Assembly (NCBI GenBank): GCA_013399695.1
Contig: VXAU01000197.1
Span: forward strand, 3,498,557 to 3,562,556
DNA from: Formicarius rufipectus
Taxonomy: Eukaryota > Chordata > Aves > Passeriformes > Formicariidae
Direction: 5' to 3'
Length of the DNA: 64,000 nucleotides
A program made the position numbers and the translations under genes. Below the pieces are notes generated by a model, which saw only the letters and a program-made list of their open reading frames with translations, searched no databases and was not told the origin of the DNA. Position 1 is the first letter of the stretch, and each line of letters begins with the position of its first letter. Positions 37,858-51,300 of the stretch are shown piece by piece.

Positions 37858-38813
37858 CATTAGAATTAGACCTTGATTTTAAATCAAAGTAGGCTTGAAG
37901 CCCCTTTGCTTAACTCACTGTTGCACAGCAAGCCAGTAAATTGCTGATGTTTTAACTACAAGCTAGCAGGACTCCCTCCAGCATGGATTCTACTATGAAA
38001 ATATCATCTTAACTGATAGTAACACATTTTGCCAGCTGGGCACTGTAGTTAGGATAGGCCGAGTATAAGCAATTTTCGCATTTTCATCCAAGTGCTTTTG
38101 TTGATTGAAAAAAAAAAAAGCTGTTCAAAATATTTAGGAATGCTGTCATCTGCCAACCTCATAGCTGCAGCATACACATCAGGCAGTCAGGGTCTTTAAG
38201 CTTTCTTTGATTGCAATTAAGGTTCATTTTAGCTTTTCCTTTTTCCTTTTTTTTTTTTCCTCTTTATTTTAAGCCAGTGTGCCATCTTCTCTAATCTGTA
38301 CGTAAAGTTTGCTAGCCAATTTTAAACAAAAGGCATTTAAAGGACATTAAAAAGTAAGTGATCGTGTAGCATTTTAAGTAATTTATTCTGAAAAGAGTTT
38401 GGCTTCTATAGATTGCTAATCTGTAGTAATTAACACATTTATTTTTCTTAAACCTGTAGCTAAAAGCATCCCTCTCCATTTTAGTACTATCAGAGTACTG
38501 AAATGTAAAACTGAAGCCAGTTTTGTGGCTTTTTTGGCCAGAATTATGGCAAAACAAGTTTATCCAACTTTTCCTTTAAAAAGGTATAACCAAATCAGGG
38601 TTCCGTTGGAGGGTTTTCTATTGTCTACAATTTTTCTTCCCTAAATTTATCTATTTTCCATAAGCCCATTCAGTATTTTAATCCACAGAGAAGAAAGGAA
38701 CCAATCCGTTTGCTTAAGTGGGTAATGGGACAAAGTGATGTTACCAACTTTCTTGATGCTAATAGCTTTGAAGCTTTCAAACATTCAATAAATTATAACA
38801 ATGTACCTAATAG

Positions 38814-39002
38814 GTTCCTCCTGAGAATACAGGTACATCCCGGAGAGCACCATCCCCCACAGTTCATCTCCATTCTGGGTCACCTACGTCACCTATGGGT
38901 TCTGGTAGTCCCGGGAGAGGCAGGGATATGTCCTCGAAAAAGAAAAAGGGGCTGCTTTCCAAAGGCAAGAAACTACTGAAAAAGCTTGGTGCAGTGAAAT
39001 GA
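38814..39002 (+). CDS. RIMBP2: RIMBP2 alternative terminal exon (basic tail)
   Basis: After TACCTAATAG the frame continues in phase 0 from the 36434 donor. It encodes 62 codons: VPPENTGTSRRAPSPTVHLH, a Ser/Gly/Pro segment, then a very basic end with KKKKGLLSKGKKLLKKLG and a TGA stop at 39000-39002. The spaced leucines and lysines suggest a short amphipathic basic helix. An AG at 38831-38832 is a possible acceptor but gives the wrong phase from the only visible donor. The chosen acceptor has a poor pyrimidine tract, consistent with regulated use. The codon content looks genuine, and I recall a similar tail in other RIM-BP isoforms. Confidence 0.78.
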   Translation, partial: VPPENTGTSRRAPSPTVHLHSGSPTSPMGSGSPGRGRDMSSKKKKGLLSKGKKLLKKLGAVK

Positions 39003-39470
39003 TTCATGTGCTCCTGGACAACTTGTAAAGCTTCCAGTCTGTGTGTTTTATTTTTTTTTTAATTTTTTTTTTCAAAGTCAAAACTAGGGCTTTCATGACT
39101 ATGCAGTACAACTTTACCAAACCTTTGCATTTTTAACTCTGACATCAATAGAATCATGTGAATTGCTTAATCAAAACAGCAAGAAAAAAAGGAAGTGGAT
39201 GTGTTGTTGCAAAAACTTTTTTAAAAAATAAAATTGTGGGATTAACACCAGAAGAACATGGTTTTATTTGAAGTCAACACCTGCAACTCCATTGGAAAAA
39301 TCTCAGCCTTTTGCCTCCCTTAACCATGAGCAGTGGGGAAAAAACTCTGTTGATTCCTAGTTCAGAGCTCACCCCACTGTATCTCATCATTAACAAAAAT
39401 GGTCTTGAAACTCCTAGTTTAATCAGCCTTGATGTTTTGCCTTATTAATGCACAATGATTTGTACTGTCT

Positions 39471-39476
39471 AATAAA
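39471..39476 (+). promoter_or_regulatory. RIMBP2: RIMBP2 polyadenylation signal (proximal group)
   Basis: AATAAA is followed within 40 bases by a GT-rich stretch (TTTGTATGTACTGTGTATT), the normal layout of a cleavage site. Another AATAAA lies at 39227-39232 but is followed by GT-poor sequence. Confidence 0.65.
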
Positions 39477-40343
39477 TATACAGCGTATACTTTGTATGTA
39501 CTGTGTATTCAACTGTCTTCATCTTCCCTAAAACATGGTAATTCAAGATCAAGTACTATGTTACTGACTCCATTCCATGTCTGATGTAACTCCTGGGAGT
39601 TTGAAAGTGCTGTGCTAAATGCTTTCTTTTTCATTTTTGCTTCTTTTCTCCCCACCCCTAAACCAAAACCTTGTATTGATTTATCTTGTCAACATTTACA
39701 CTCCACTGGAACCAGATACAGTGTAAGTTATTCAGAACCTAACCCAGTTTCAACCATACAACCTCCAGTTTTGGAGTTCCTGGTTCACTGTTCTTAAGCT
39801 ACTGGGGGAAAAAAAAAAGAAACAACTCCACACCAAAACCTTTACTCCCTTTTTTTTTTGTTTTCCTGTGGAGCTACAGTTCTAAGTTAAAAGGCATTTT
39901 CCTATTGCTGATGTCAGATTCAAGATAAAGTGCATGTCTAAAATAAAAAGGACAAGCTGTGTTGCAGTCACAAGCCACAGCCAGTAGTGAGGCTGCAAGA
40001 GGCTCTGATCAAATCTTAATTGTGATATTGGCATATCAAGACAAACAATCTTACACACTGATGGCAGTCATTGGCTGTTACTATTTTGTAATTCTTGTCC
40101 ATTTGTAAATTGTTTTTACTGTTTATACATACTTTTCAGACTGCCTTTCTTTTTGTAATTTATGGAAGGTTTATAAATGAATGATCAAAGCTTCCCCATT
40201 GTGTCTTCAGATAATAATGTAAATTACTGTAAGATACCGTGTGCTAGATTATAACATTAAAGAAAATATCTGGCCTAAATTTGTGGTAAAGTACTGTGTG
40301 GGTGTGTGCATGTGTACAATTGTTGTGTATTATATTTTATATA

Positions 40344-40349
40344 AATAAA
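40344..40349 (+). promoter_or_regulatory. RIMBP2: RIMBP2 polyadenylation signal (distal)
   Basis: AATAAA inside ATAAATAAATAATTT, followed by a T/G-rich stretch. An ATTAAA lies about 90 bases upstream, near 40256. Beyond it the sequence becomes GC-richer and shows no further + strand signal before PIWIL1. Confidence 0.6.
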
Positions 40350-40370
40350 TAATTTGATATTTTGTAGAGT

Positions 40371-40934
40371 GCAGTACGTTTCATAAATCTACTGTAGCAG
40401 CTGCCCGATTATTCTGTCAGCCTTCCCTCCCAGCCCAGGCACCCCCGGTAAGACACACCAGGTGCCCAGGGAGCCACTGACAAGCACAGGGCCACAGTGC
40501 AAGTTACCTGTTCAAACACTGCACTGAGTAGAAAGAACAGCCCACAGTGACCATTTCCTACCTTTCTGCAGCTGAACAAGATCCTTCTCTATTGTCCTCA
40601 AATCCTAAAAAAATCCAGATGAGAATGAATACCTACAGAATTACCTAAGTGGTATGTACCCAGGAAGAAATACAAAATACTAAGTTGTGAACAGGCCACT
40701 GTATGACATCAGAAACGCCAAACGTTTTGCCAAAAACAGTCTGCATCTCTTCAAAACAAATGAAAAAAAAAAAAATCAACCAAATACAAGTTACAGAACT
40801 TACTGATGGCTGTAGAAAAAAGAGAGGCTCATCTGTGTGCAAGACTGCAGGAGCTTTAGAGATAAAAAGTGGTTGCAAAGTTACTCTACCAATTGTCACA
40901 TCTCTTCCCAAAGCCCAGTGCAAATACATGAGAC
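40371..40934. other. Intergenic gap between convergent 3' ends
   Basis: About 560 bases between the last RIMBP2 signal and the PIWIL1 signal. It begins with a short GC-rich block (40395-40490). I see no gene in it. Confidence 0.6.
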
Positions 40935-42231
40935 AGAATCAAATGAGCAACAACTTTATTTAAATCTCACAAAGAAAAGGAACAAGGTTCTCAACAAATC
41001 AGATAAGAAAACCAGCACTAATCCCAATTCTTCAATGTACAACATTTTGATTCTGGTATTGGCAAAACACTGAAATCCACTTCCACCCACACAACTGCTA
41101 CTTGCTTTACAAGCTGAGCTGCTTGCTGCTGCTGAAGAGTTACCAGTGAAAACAGCAGACATGCAAAACAAACCAAGGCCAATTCCCATCGCCTAGAAGT
41201 ACACAACCAAAAAGTCAAAAAAACCACCAGTGCAAGGACACTCTTTGATGGAAGTTATTTTTCTCATTTAATAAGCATGTGGTTAAATAGTATCAGCCCA
41301 GAAGTTTAGCTCCTTTCACTGATGAACATCCAGTTGTCTAAAGCAATTTCCTCCCCTTGTGTAGTAAATGTGAAGTTGTAAGACTAAGAAAAACCGTATC
41401 AAGAGGACACTGTATTCTAAGTCTCACAGCTTCCCCAACAGCGTTCAAGCTATCCCTTTTTGTACAGAAAACAGTGGAGCCTTGGATAACAAAGGTGCTC
41501 CAATAGCTGTGAAGCGACAGAACTAATTTTGCTTTTGACACCCCATCGTGTAACTGGGGCATCCACAGAACTTCCTCCTCAGCTGGCCCAGTGTGAAAAA
41601 ACCCCACTTCACTCCCCTCTGCTCAAGGAAGACTCAAGACAGTTTTGAGTTGGTTTGCAAATCCCCTACAATAGCAATTATTAAAAATCCTTCCACAACT
41701 TCTGCAGCCTTAAAACTAAGCCCTGATAACCAAGAACATCTGATAGCCGCTTTTTAAGGTATGAAACACTTTAGGAAACAAAATTTTGACCTCATTTTGA
41801 CCTCAACAATTTTGAAGCATTTTGAAAGTTAGAAGCATAATGTGCTAGCTAGAATTGTTTGGATTTTGTTCTGCATAACTCTCCCATCTTGAGGCTAGAA
41901 GGAATTTTGTGCAAGATGTCTCAAAACATAAATAAGAACAACCAATAATATTTTATGAAGAATCACAAAAAAACATCAGTATCAAAAATAATAAAAATTT
42001 GTGTAGTTATTCTAGCAAGCGGAGACCTGTTCTAAATGCACATCAGTTATGTCAAGCTTTTCCATTGTACAACAAAAATAAGTTTCATAACTGCACATAT
42101 TATCCTGTGTACCTGACTTTGGAGAAAAAACAAAACTGAACCACAACCCTAGACAATTCTGCATTCTCTGGAAAAAAGAGCTATGTTCCTGGAAAAGAAC
42201 TACACTATTTTGTTGGGCTGGTAACTCAGCT
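40935..42231 (-). other. PIWIL1: PIWIL1 3' untranslated region
   Basis: From the stop at 42232 down to the - strand AATAAA at 40955-40960 there is no open gene. The outer limit is inferred from that signal. Confidence 0.7.
40955..40960 (-). promoter_or_regulatory. PIWIL1: PIWIL1 polyadenylation signal
   Basis: TTTATT on the + strand is AATAAA on the - strand, preceded there by T/G-rich sequence. It lies about 1.27 kb after the stop. Another signal further out cannot be excluded. Confidence 0.6.
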
Positions 42232-42348
42232 TCAAAGATAGTAAAGTCTGTCTGAAAGTATTAGATTTGGTTCTCTGTGAATACTCTGACCAACAAGGAA
42301 AGCCAGTTTATGAGCGTATTGGCAAGGAGCAGGTACTCTGATAACACC
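42232..42348 (-). CDS. PIWIL1: PIWIL1 coding exon 20 (last)
   Basis: Codons 835-872, starting GVIRVPAPCQYAHKLAFLVG and ending DRLYYL then TGA (42234-42232). It contains the catalytic His847. The acceptor on the - strand is TTCGGCAG. Confidence 0.97.
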   Translation of the reverse strand, partial: GVIRVPAPCQYAHKLAFLVGQSIHREPNLILSDRLYYL

Positions 42349-45300
42349 CTGCCGAAGAGAGAAAAAAGAAAAGGCAATTATTTTCAAGTAATTTAAATAA
42401 GCATGCATTCACTGTAATAGACACCCCGGAATTCTAAAGTATGCATACATGTAAAGTTTATATTCCCTGTTTATGCTGATTTGTGAAAATAACATTACAT
42501 ATACTGTACACATAACAGAAAAACAGATGCAAGAAAACCCAAACTTCCCAACTCCATTCCCCTCCTCACTCCAAAATACACTCTTACACAGGTTTGCATT
42601 CAGTGCTAGGTTTTGCAGAAGGTGGGACATGGGTTAAGTAAGGCCTAGTATTTATGACTGCTAAACTGACAAATCTGAAGCTTGAGCTGGCTGTGTGCTG
42701 ACCTTGGTATGCAACAGAAACCTGAAGGGAAGTGGAGGAACACAGTTCTATCTCCACAGAAAGTAGGAGTATTTCTGCAGGTAAGACATAGTTGTTGCAA
42801 GTTTGCTTTTGACAAAGAATTTGGGAACAATATTGAACAAGTATGAGAATAAAGATTACTTTAATATTCCGAGAGATCAGGTAATTATAAAGTATCTAGT
42901 TCTCAAACCACCACAGGTCCTGAGGCATACCTGCAAGACCTGAGGCATACCTACAAGGCTTTTTGGATCTGCACGGGTGGATAAGGATACCCATTTCTAC
43001 CTTCCTGTGGGTTGTAACTGCACAGAGATGCACAGTCTTAGAAGAAAAATATTATCATTTTCCAGAGGAAGCACTTACCGACCAGTTATAGTACATGTGG
43101 CAGAGTTTGTAGGTTAACCTCTGCAAGTGATCTGGTTTCAGCTGGCTGGTGTCATAAATTACATTGTAATGAGTGGGTGTAACACAGCCATTTTTCACTG
43201 TATGACTCACAATGAAGAAATCATACCTGTAATAGGAAAAGCAAAGTCTCTTACAGAACGGGCTGCTTTTCAATAAGGACGGCTGGGCAATCCTGTCAAT
43301 ACATTCATTCAGAACTAAGCCTTTAAAAATCAAACCCAGAAACACCAAAAAGTGAAACACACACACCTGAAGTGTATGTAATCCTTTGATATATACAAAT
43401 AGTGCACATTGGAAACCATGAATCACTACATAATACATTTCTAAAATGTAACACTGTCCATTTATTTTATCCAAAAATTGACTATGATTACTTTTCAAAA
43501 GCACAGAGGTATGGAAAGTATTTTTTCTACTTCATCCAACAGTCTTTTTAATACTGGATCTCTCTCCTTTACTATCAGGCTGCTGGCAAAAGACCAAGTG
43601 TTATTTCTATAGTAACTTACCACTCTGGTCTGGTAACCACTGTATCAACAACAGTACCAGGGGGTGGGTTTTTAAGTCCTCCACCAACCTCTGCAAAGAA
43701 CCGGGCACTCACTCGTTTCTTCACAACAATCACAGTAAGTCCTGGCCTAAATTAATAGGGAAAAAAACCCAAACAACTATCGTGAAAAACTGCACCAAGA
43801 GTACTTCAGGAACAGATTCAATCCAGGACATTAATTCCACAAATAAGTCTCAAATAATTGTTTAGATTTATAAATAAGACATTTTTCATAAATTTGGATT
43901 TTTAGTTTAGATGCAACTGATACTATTTTCCACTAATCCAACTTACATCTAACTTCATCAGGCTATGAGCAAAGAGTCAGAAAAAAGTATTAAATACCAT
44001 ATCCATCAAGAATGCTTTAAAGAGTACATGTGAATACAGTGTATTGCACAGTCATGTGGTGCAGGTGCTAAGAATTCTTCTATTACATTATAGGTCAGGT
44101 CTCTGAAAACACACAAAAAATCATCACAAAAGCAGTTACTTGCGCTCACGTAAAAGTAAGTCAGGATGGAAAGACAACACAATCTTTGTCCATTATCTTG
44201 TTTTGTATTCCAGTGTTTATTTCTCTTGCAGTATGAAAGAAGTATGAAAATATGAAAGAAACATTTACCTGTAGTCAGTACCCATACTCTTCAAGCAATC
44301 CAGAAACTGAGGCACTTCATAATTAACCAAAGTATTTAGCTGGCCATCTCCAACACCATCACGATACACAAAAATACGAGAGGGCAAACTCTTATTCCAC
44401 TTGGACCAGCTTTTTAGAGCAGCTTTTAAGAAAGAAAAAAGTATAAGCTGCTAGCTGTAATGACAATTCATTCCAAAACAAGAATGCATTTATTACTTGA
44501 AAAACAGCAGTAAGTTTGAACATTAAGGTTCAGTAACCTGAAACCAGTAAGCATCAGGTTACACAAGTACTACCTGCAAAAAGAACTCTGGTTTACCTGG
44601 GTACTGACACAAAAAGAAGCCTAAAGAGACACTACGCTGCTCCACTGGCCTCCCACCCAGCAGGAAACTGTCCTTTAAATTCAACTCCGTTAAAACATTC
44701 TTTGAAGTTCATTGGTAAGTAGTTTTCAATTAATGTAAATAAACATGAGAATCAATGAAAGGTTGTACACAAAAATGCTATTATTCGTTTTCAGCAATAT
44801 TTACAACTGTATTTTTAATCTATTTCTATCCAAGTGCAAGTTGTTGACACCTCCCAAGGCAGCAGGGGAGGTGTTTTTTGAGGAAGCTGCATTGTCCTTC
44901 CTCAGATCTGACTCCACAAGAGCAGAACTAATTCCCTTACTTTGCAAGCAGGCTTTGATTCCATCCACAAGTTCTTGCCCACGACTTTGAACAACACAGC
45001 GGGAGAACCACCTGTGGAGAACAAAATAAAAGACGACCTTCAAAGCACTTCCCACGCTTAATTCAATGAAGTTATTTTTAAGATGCCTATGACCACTTAC
45101 TTAGGCTTTATGGGTGTTGTATGTTAATGCAACCAAGGAAGAGTTAGTGTACTATGAGACTATTTCCCCCATGGTCAAAGTGCCTTCGCACCACTTGAAA
45201 ATCCTCTCAACCAAAAAACTCTTTCATTCAAGTCAACTCAAAAGGCAGGAGAGACTGTTACCCTGATGTCTTCTACTCATCCCAGCCCTTGCTCCACCAT

Positions 45301-48300
45301 TTGACCTCTCTCCCAAGCACTATGGAAGGACAAGGCTACTCCTTCAAGTAATGAAGTGGAAAAAATAATTCATAACATATTTCTTATTAACAATGTACAG
45401 CAAATCAATTTGGATGTTCTCCTGATGGTCCATCACATTCAAGGTACTCTGCAGCTGATGGAAAGGTTTTGTTGGGTTTTTTTGTTTGGTTTGTTTTTGG
45501 TTTTTGTTTTTGTTTTGTTTTGTTTTTTTTTAATTGGGTTGGGTTTGTTTTTCTTTTTGCCTTTGGCATTCAGAGCTTACCGTGTCATTGTTTGATTCAG
45601 GCTAGAGACAAATCCTGCCACTGACTGCCTTCCAGATACATTGTCATGGTAACAATCAATTCCCACAATCATTACCTGCTTCAGCTGAAAAGGAAAAATT
45701 ACAGAACACGTGTTAATACATGAAGATGTGCTACAGAGTTACAAGATCATAACACAAGGTGTATGATTTCAAGATACTTATGCAAACCATGAGCACTGAA
45801 TTCTTGGATTAAACATCATTTAACTTCATGCCTTTTCTCATGGACACAAGAAGTACACAAAGAATATTTAATTTTACTTCTTTGGGGGGGGGAATGCTTG
45901 GCTTTTAAGTAAAGCTCAATAAAAAAAAGAGTTAGCATTTTAAAAAAATACTTACTGGGATCTCAACACTCCAAAGTTCTCCACCCATTTTACAGTTCAT
46001 TTGTAAGGCAATTTTTGTTGCTACAGTCATAATAGTCTGAGGTTTGCTTAAAGTGCGAGCGAGCACACATTGACTTGGAATGGGACAATCTGTGCATAAG
46101 TATTTCTTGATGGCATCATATTTATCCTTTCGGGAACTAGACAAAATACAAACTACCTTTGAAGGAAAAAAAAAAAAATCTTTGTAAGAAGCTGCATTCT
46201 AAGATTTATACAGCATTTAAGAGTTCTTTAGGAAAAGTTTCCTGTGCTCAGGAGAAATACTCAAGTGTTCACAGTGAAAGAAGGAACAATGAAGTTTCAG
46301 TGTCTGTACATCAGAGTCAAGCATGAAGGCTTTTATTCAGAAGGATACCCATAATTCCTCTTGGGTTTGAAGAGGAGTATGATTAGGCATATAGTTGATT
46401 TTCAAGAGCCAAGAGTCATATTTCTGAGGACAAATCCCACAAGTCTTAAAACACCAATTACAGAGATTAACATGATTTGAAATTATGGATTCAAATACAT
46501 ACCATGGTTGTGTCAGTGGTAATCCTTTGCTGTAAAACCCTTAAATAAGCTTCTGTTCTGTCATCTACTTCAATCCTGAAAAGAGAAAAAATGCCTACAA
46601 AAAGAAAACAACTAATACCTATTGAAACTTCAGGAGAAAAAACAGCTATTGAAACTACTTATGCAAAAACATAAAAGCTCACTATACATCACCACTGTAT
46701 GGTGTCACATTTATAGTTGTTAATAAACATAAAATATTCACATATTTTGAAGATTAAGAGGAATAACCCCCAACTTAGGCTCCCAAATGCAATGAAATTT
46801 GAAGTTAAAGGCAAGCACAGGTACTCAGTGGAGGATATTTGCAACAAAAACACATCAGAAATAAAATACATCTTAAGTCAGCAAGAAAATGTATATTCCT
46901 TCTTCTAATAAATATGGCTCAACTTGAGAAGGTTTTGCTCAGTGACTGTCTAATACTTCTGTTTCAGCATGTGAAAAGCTCTCAGAAGTATGAGTAGGAA
47001 AGTCAGAAGAGAAAACAATTTTTATAATGAAGGCAACTTTGTCTTACTAAAATTCTCACACAGGTCAGTAGTGTGACACAGTATACCATCTCCTCCTTTA
47101 ACAGGCTAAGCATGGGAACAGAGACATCTTAGTAAGTACAAAATGATTTCCCCATCTGCTTTCTAAAGACACTTACATGTTGGGCTTATTCATCCTGATT
47201 CCCATAGATGGTGTGACCTTGAACAGACTCTGAAGTAGCGTATTGGCAACATCATAGTTACGCCGTGTGTATATCAATAGCCAGTTGTCCATGGGCACAG
47301 CACGGATTAAGGGAACTCCCCTGGCTTCCTTTGTCCAGTCAGCAAACTGAGGATTGTAATCAAACTGCAAAGAAAAGATGATAAACAAGCAAACAAACAC
47401 CCTACCAAACAAGCTATACCACAACTACTTTGTGATCCACTTCAAGAACAGACTATAACACTTCTGCCTGGAACATGACTTCATTTTTATGTTTCTTTAC
47501 TGCTATTGTCAGTGATTTAAAATAAGCTTTCTCTAGCCCTATTAAGAAATCATACTCTTGAAATGTTTCATTCCTAATTATCCAAACACACTTTTGATTT
47601 TTAGCCCAGATTAAGTTATTTGCTGCACAGATTCTGTGGTGTAATGACATAGCTTTTGATGAAGACTTATTTTTCTTCTTACTAGGGTCACTGCTTGAGA
47701 GAAATACAAGTATTATTATAAAGACTATAACAGATCTTTTAAATAGCAAGAATCAAAACAGCTTTACCAAATACAATACTATCTTGATCTGTATAGCAGT
47801 GCAAAATGCCCTTTTCCATCTAGCATCCATTCAAAACAAAAATTTCTAGTACAGAGCAGGCATCTAATGTTTTATGACAACCTATGACTTAATTCCAGTC
47901 TAGGTTATTCCTACTTATCACCTCACGCTGAATGAACAGATAGTGTCTGTGTTCCACCTACTAAACTGAAATAATTAGTGGTTTTTCATCTTAAAGCCTT
48001 GGTACCTTTTTAATAAGTGGGAACTAGTTAGAAACACATCTAGGCTCCTAGTTTATCTGAAAAGACTTTCTTCAGACAGAGGGACTGTTTTGCCAGGAAG
48101 ACACTATTGGAATGTAGTTCCTCCAAGGGTTTCTAAATAAAACTTGTGAACAGTTCAAGAAGCCTGCGTGTCTCCTGCTTAGACAAAGACTTGTGTGTAA
48201 CATTTTCGCTCTATCCCTCAGTTATAAACCAAAAAGAACTATTTTCTTTCCTTAAGAACTCATTTCATCAGTGAGAGATCCAGCAGATTTTAGAAGTTGA

Positions 48301-51300
48301 TTTATTATTTACCATGTTTCCTGATTGAAAGATCTTTTCACCTTGAACAACTCTTCCTTTAAAGGTCACTGATTTATAATCAAAGTTTAAACCCCAGTTT
48401 TCAAGTTCCTTCTGAACATTGTCATCTCTGTTTAAAAACAAGATTTAAATTAAAAACATAAGAAATTTATTCTTCTTGACTTTTTTTTAAAACCATTAAG
48501 TTTTCCAAAGTTTTTTTGCAAGAAATAAGTTCATTATACAAATCTTTCATGGCAGAGAAGTACAGAGATTATTAAGGTGGGATACCTCTGGATGTAGGTA
48601 AGAAGTCTTCCAACTTCCCACTGCCTTTGCTCAGGTGGCAGCCGTGTATGAATTGCCAAGTCCTTCATCATATTGAAGTCAGTCCGCATCTTGTCAGTTA
48701 ATCCTGGGAACAGCAAAACCTTTTCCTGGTAAAAGTTAAGACTAAGGACTATGAAAATTAAACTTGCAAGTCATACAGATTAATGATACATGTACTGCAG
48801 TCACAAAGTGGGGGCAGTAGTAATCAAGGTTTACAGCTGCTCTCTGTACATACATTTCTACCTGCACAGAAAGAGAATTCTGGATTTTTGCACTTGAGAG
48901 GAAGCCATACAAGAAATGCAGCTTCTCATCTACATTACCAAATCAAAACAGAACAGTGCTGAGATGGACAGGTACTGCTAATACGGTGAGTATCTCAGAG
49001 CAATATACGTATTTACCTACCTTACAGAATTATCAAGTTCTAGTAATTTCTCTTTTTCAACAGTACTACCACCAAAAATCTCTGTAAGATATTGGTGTGT
49101 CAAGGTTGAACACCATGCCTGAAGACTATGTAACATCAAAACCCTTGAAACGTTTCAGCCTTAAAATCTTTTAGCTACAAAACTTGTTTCTAAACTCACA
49201 TTTACACAAACAAAACATTTCTACTGAACTTGGCAAAAGGCTGCTGTCAAAATACCCGTTTCTGTAGGCATTATGCTTTGACAGATGCTTTGATATGAGA
49301 AAATACCACAGTACCCGTTAGAGAGCACAGTTCTGGAATTAGAACCACAGATCTTTGCATGTTCCCTCCACTCCTCTTCATGTGACTGATCAAGACCGGC
49401 TGCTTCGGATCACCAATCTCTATATTATATTGCTGCATTAGAAACACATATTGCGTGTTAGTTTAATCATAACAAAGCTTTGTCTTTCCTAACCTCCTTT
49501 CTGCATGCTGTGAGAATGTATCTGTACTCCTTCCAGATTACCTGTCCCTGCTTCCACCTTCTATATGCTTCCTTTGGGTTTTCCCAAGAGCTCTTTGCTC
49601 ATCCATGCTGCCCTCCTGACATTTTTTGCCTGATTACTCCCATCAAACCGTGCTGTGTGGGTTACTTACTGATCTCAGGTTAGAAAATATCACGTATTAC
49701 AAGTCTATGCATCATAGCCAAACTTGTTACAACACTCCAACATTCCAAGTTAAAGCATAACACACACAGTTAAGTTTCCATACCTTTTTGTAGTACTCCA
49801 AGAAACTGATCTCAGAACCATCAGATTTTCTAAAGGTACCCATTGGATTGTTGTCCCAGTTGATGTCTTCAATTTTGTATGTTCTGTTATTGTACCTACA
49901 GAAACATTTAATTAGTTTTTGTTTAAATCTTAACTCAAATAGGAAAGAAATACAACTATGGGACAAAACAGTTAATCACAGTACTAATATATGTTGAAGG
50001 TTTTGCTCCTATCAGGAGCAGTAACTTCAAGTTTTCAATCACTATAGTTTCTCAATTCTACCGAAAGCTGTACTGCAATAAAACCAAAAGAAAACAGAAT
50101 TAACCCAGTATGTGCTTTCTGCTTTTGTAAATGCTATCACCTGGATTAATTTGCCATTTTGACAATACAGCATTTTTCATGCTTTCTGATGCTGCATTGT
50201 ATAGTTCAGGACGGGGAGCATAAGAAGATCTCTACAGATAAAAAGAGTCCAAAGAGACTTACCTAGTAAGAACAATTAAACCAATTAGCTCTTTAGCACA
50301 GGTGTCTCTAAATCTTTCCTCTCCAACCTGGGAATGAAGACTGTGCATAACATCCAACACTGTCTCACCACGAAGAACCTTATGGCTCACATCTGCACAT
50401 AACATAATGCTTTCCTCATACTGGAGGATAGAACTTGAGAAGCCTGGCCATACCATCAACCTGTCAAAGGAGGGCATACAAAATCTTAACGTGCTTTGAA
50501 GCATCTTTATTCTCACCCCTTATTTCTGCCCACTTCCAGACACCAGAAAGCAGGGAAGACACTAAGAAACCATTACTCAAGCTCTAGAACTAAAGTGTTC
50601 AGAGTTCTCAGCCTTGCAGACCTTTATGTAAGGTTTCTGACACTGGAGAAAAATCTCCTAGGAGAACACATACTGGTAACAAATAATGAGATCTTACACA
50701 TACATGTAACTAAGTTAGGAGAATGAGGTCTCATGCTTCCCAGGAACATATGTTTTTAAAGGCACGGTTTTATTACAAGATAAATTACCAGAGCAGTATC
50801 CAAATGTCAACCCTTCTCCCAGCACCCCTCTTAAGTATTTTTGCCAAACCTGTGATTAGGGATGCTGACTGGATCACCAGGGTTGTAATAATTACGTCCA
50901 ATCTGCTGCAAATTCAGCATCTTCAGAAGCCTAGAAGTTGAAATATGGATGCCATTTAGCATTATTATTATTATTCAGTTTATCACACCATGCATGGTCC
51001 CATTCCTCTGCACAACATTTTTTATTCATGTGAGGAGATGAACCATGAACTTTTCACTAAACTCAATATAAAAAGGTCATGGACAGTCATTAATGACAAT
51101 CAGGTGAGGTAAGTTCAAATACCACCCAATCAGCTGAAGGTAAGAGTCCCAACAAGCTACATCTCAGATGAACCAGACAGTCGAGGTACCAAAGTTAAGT
51201 GGAAATACTACAGCAAAAAAAAAGAAAAAAGTAATTTTCCAGTTCAAGGTCCTCCTCTATTATTTGCTTTAAGAGGAAAACCCACAGACACAAAAGCAGG

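Larger units (their letters stand above)
37019..40370 (+). other. RIMBP2: RIMBP2 3' untranslated region
   Basis: An AT-rich region with no gene of its own, apart from the alternative terminal exon at 38814-39002. It holds a TTTTG-type repeat at about 37820-37857. There are three AATAAA signals after the second stop, at 39227, 39471 and 40344. The outer limit is inferred from the last AATAAA. Confidence 0.7.

Noticed and set aside
38831..38832. Alternative acceptor AG for the RIMBP2 basic-tail exon
   Set aside because: It would need an upstream exon ending one base into a codon, and none is visible. The AG at 38812-38813 keeps the frame from 36434.
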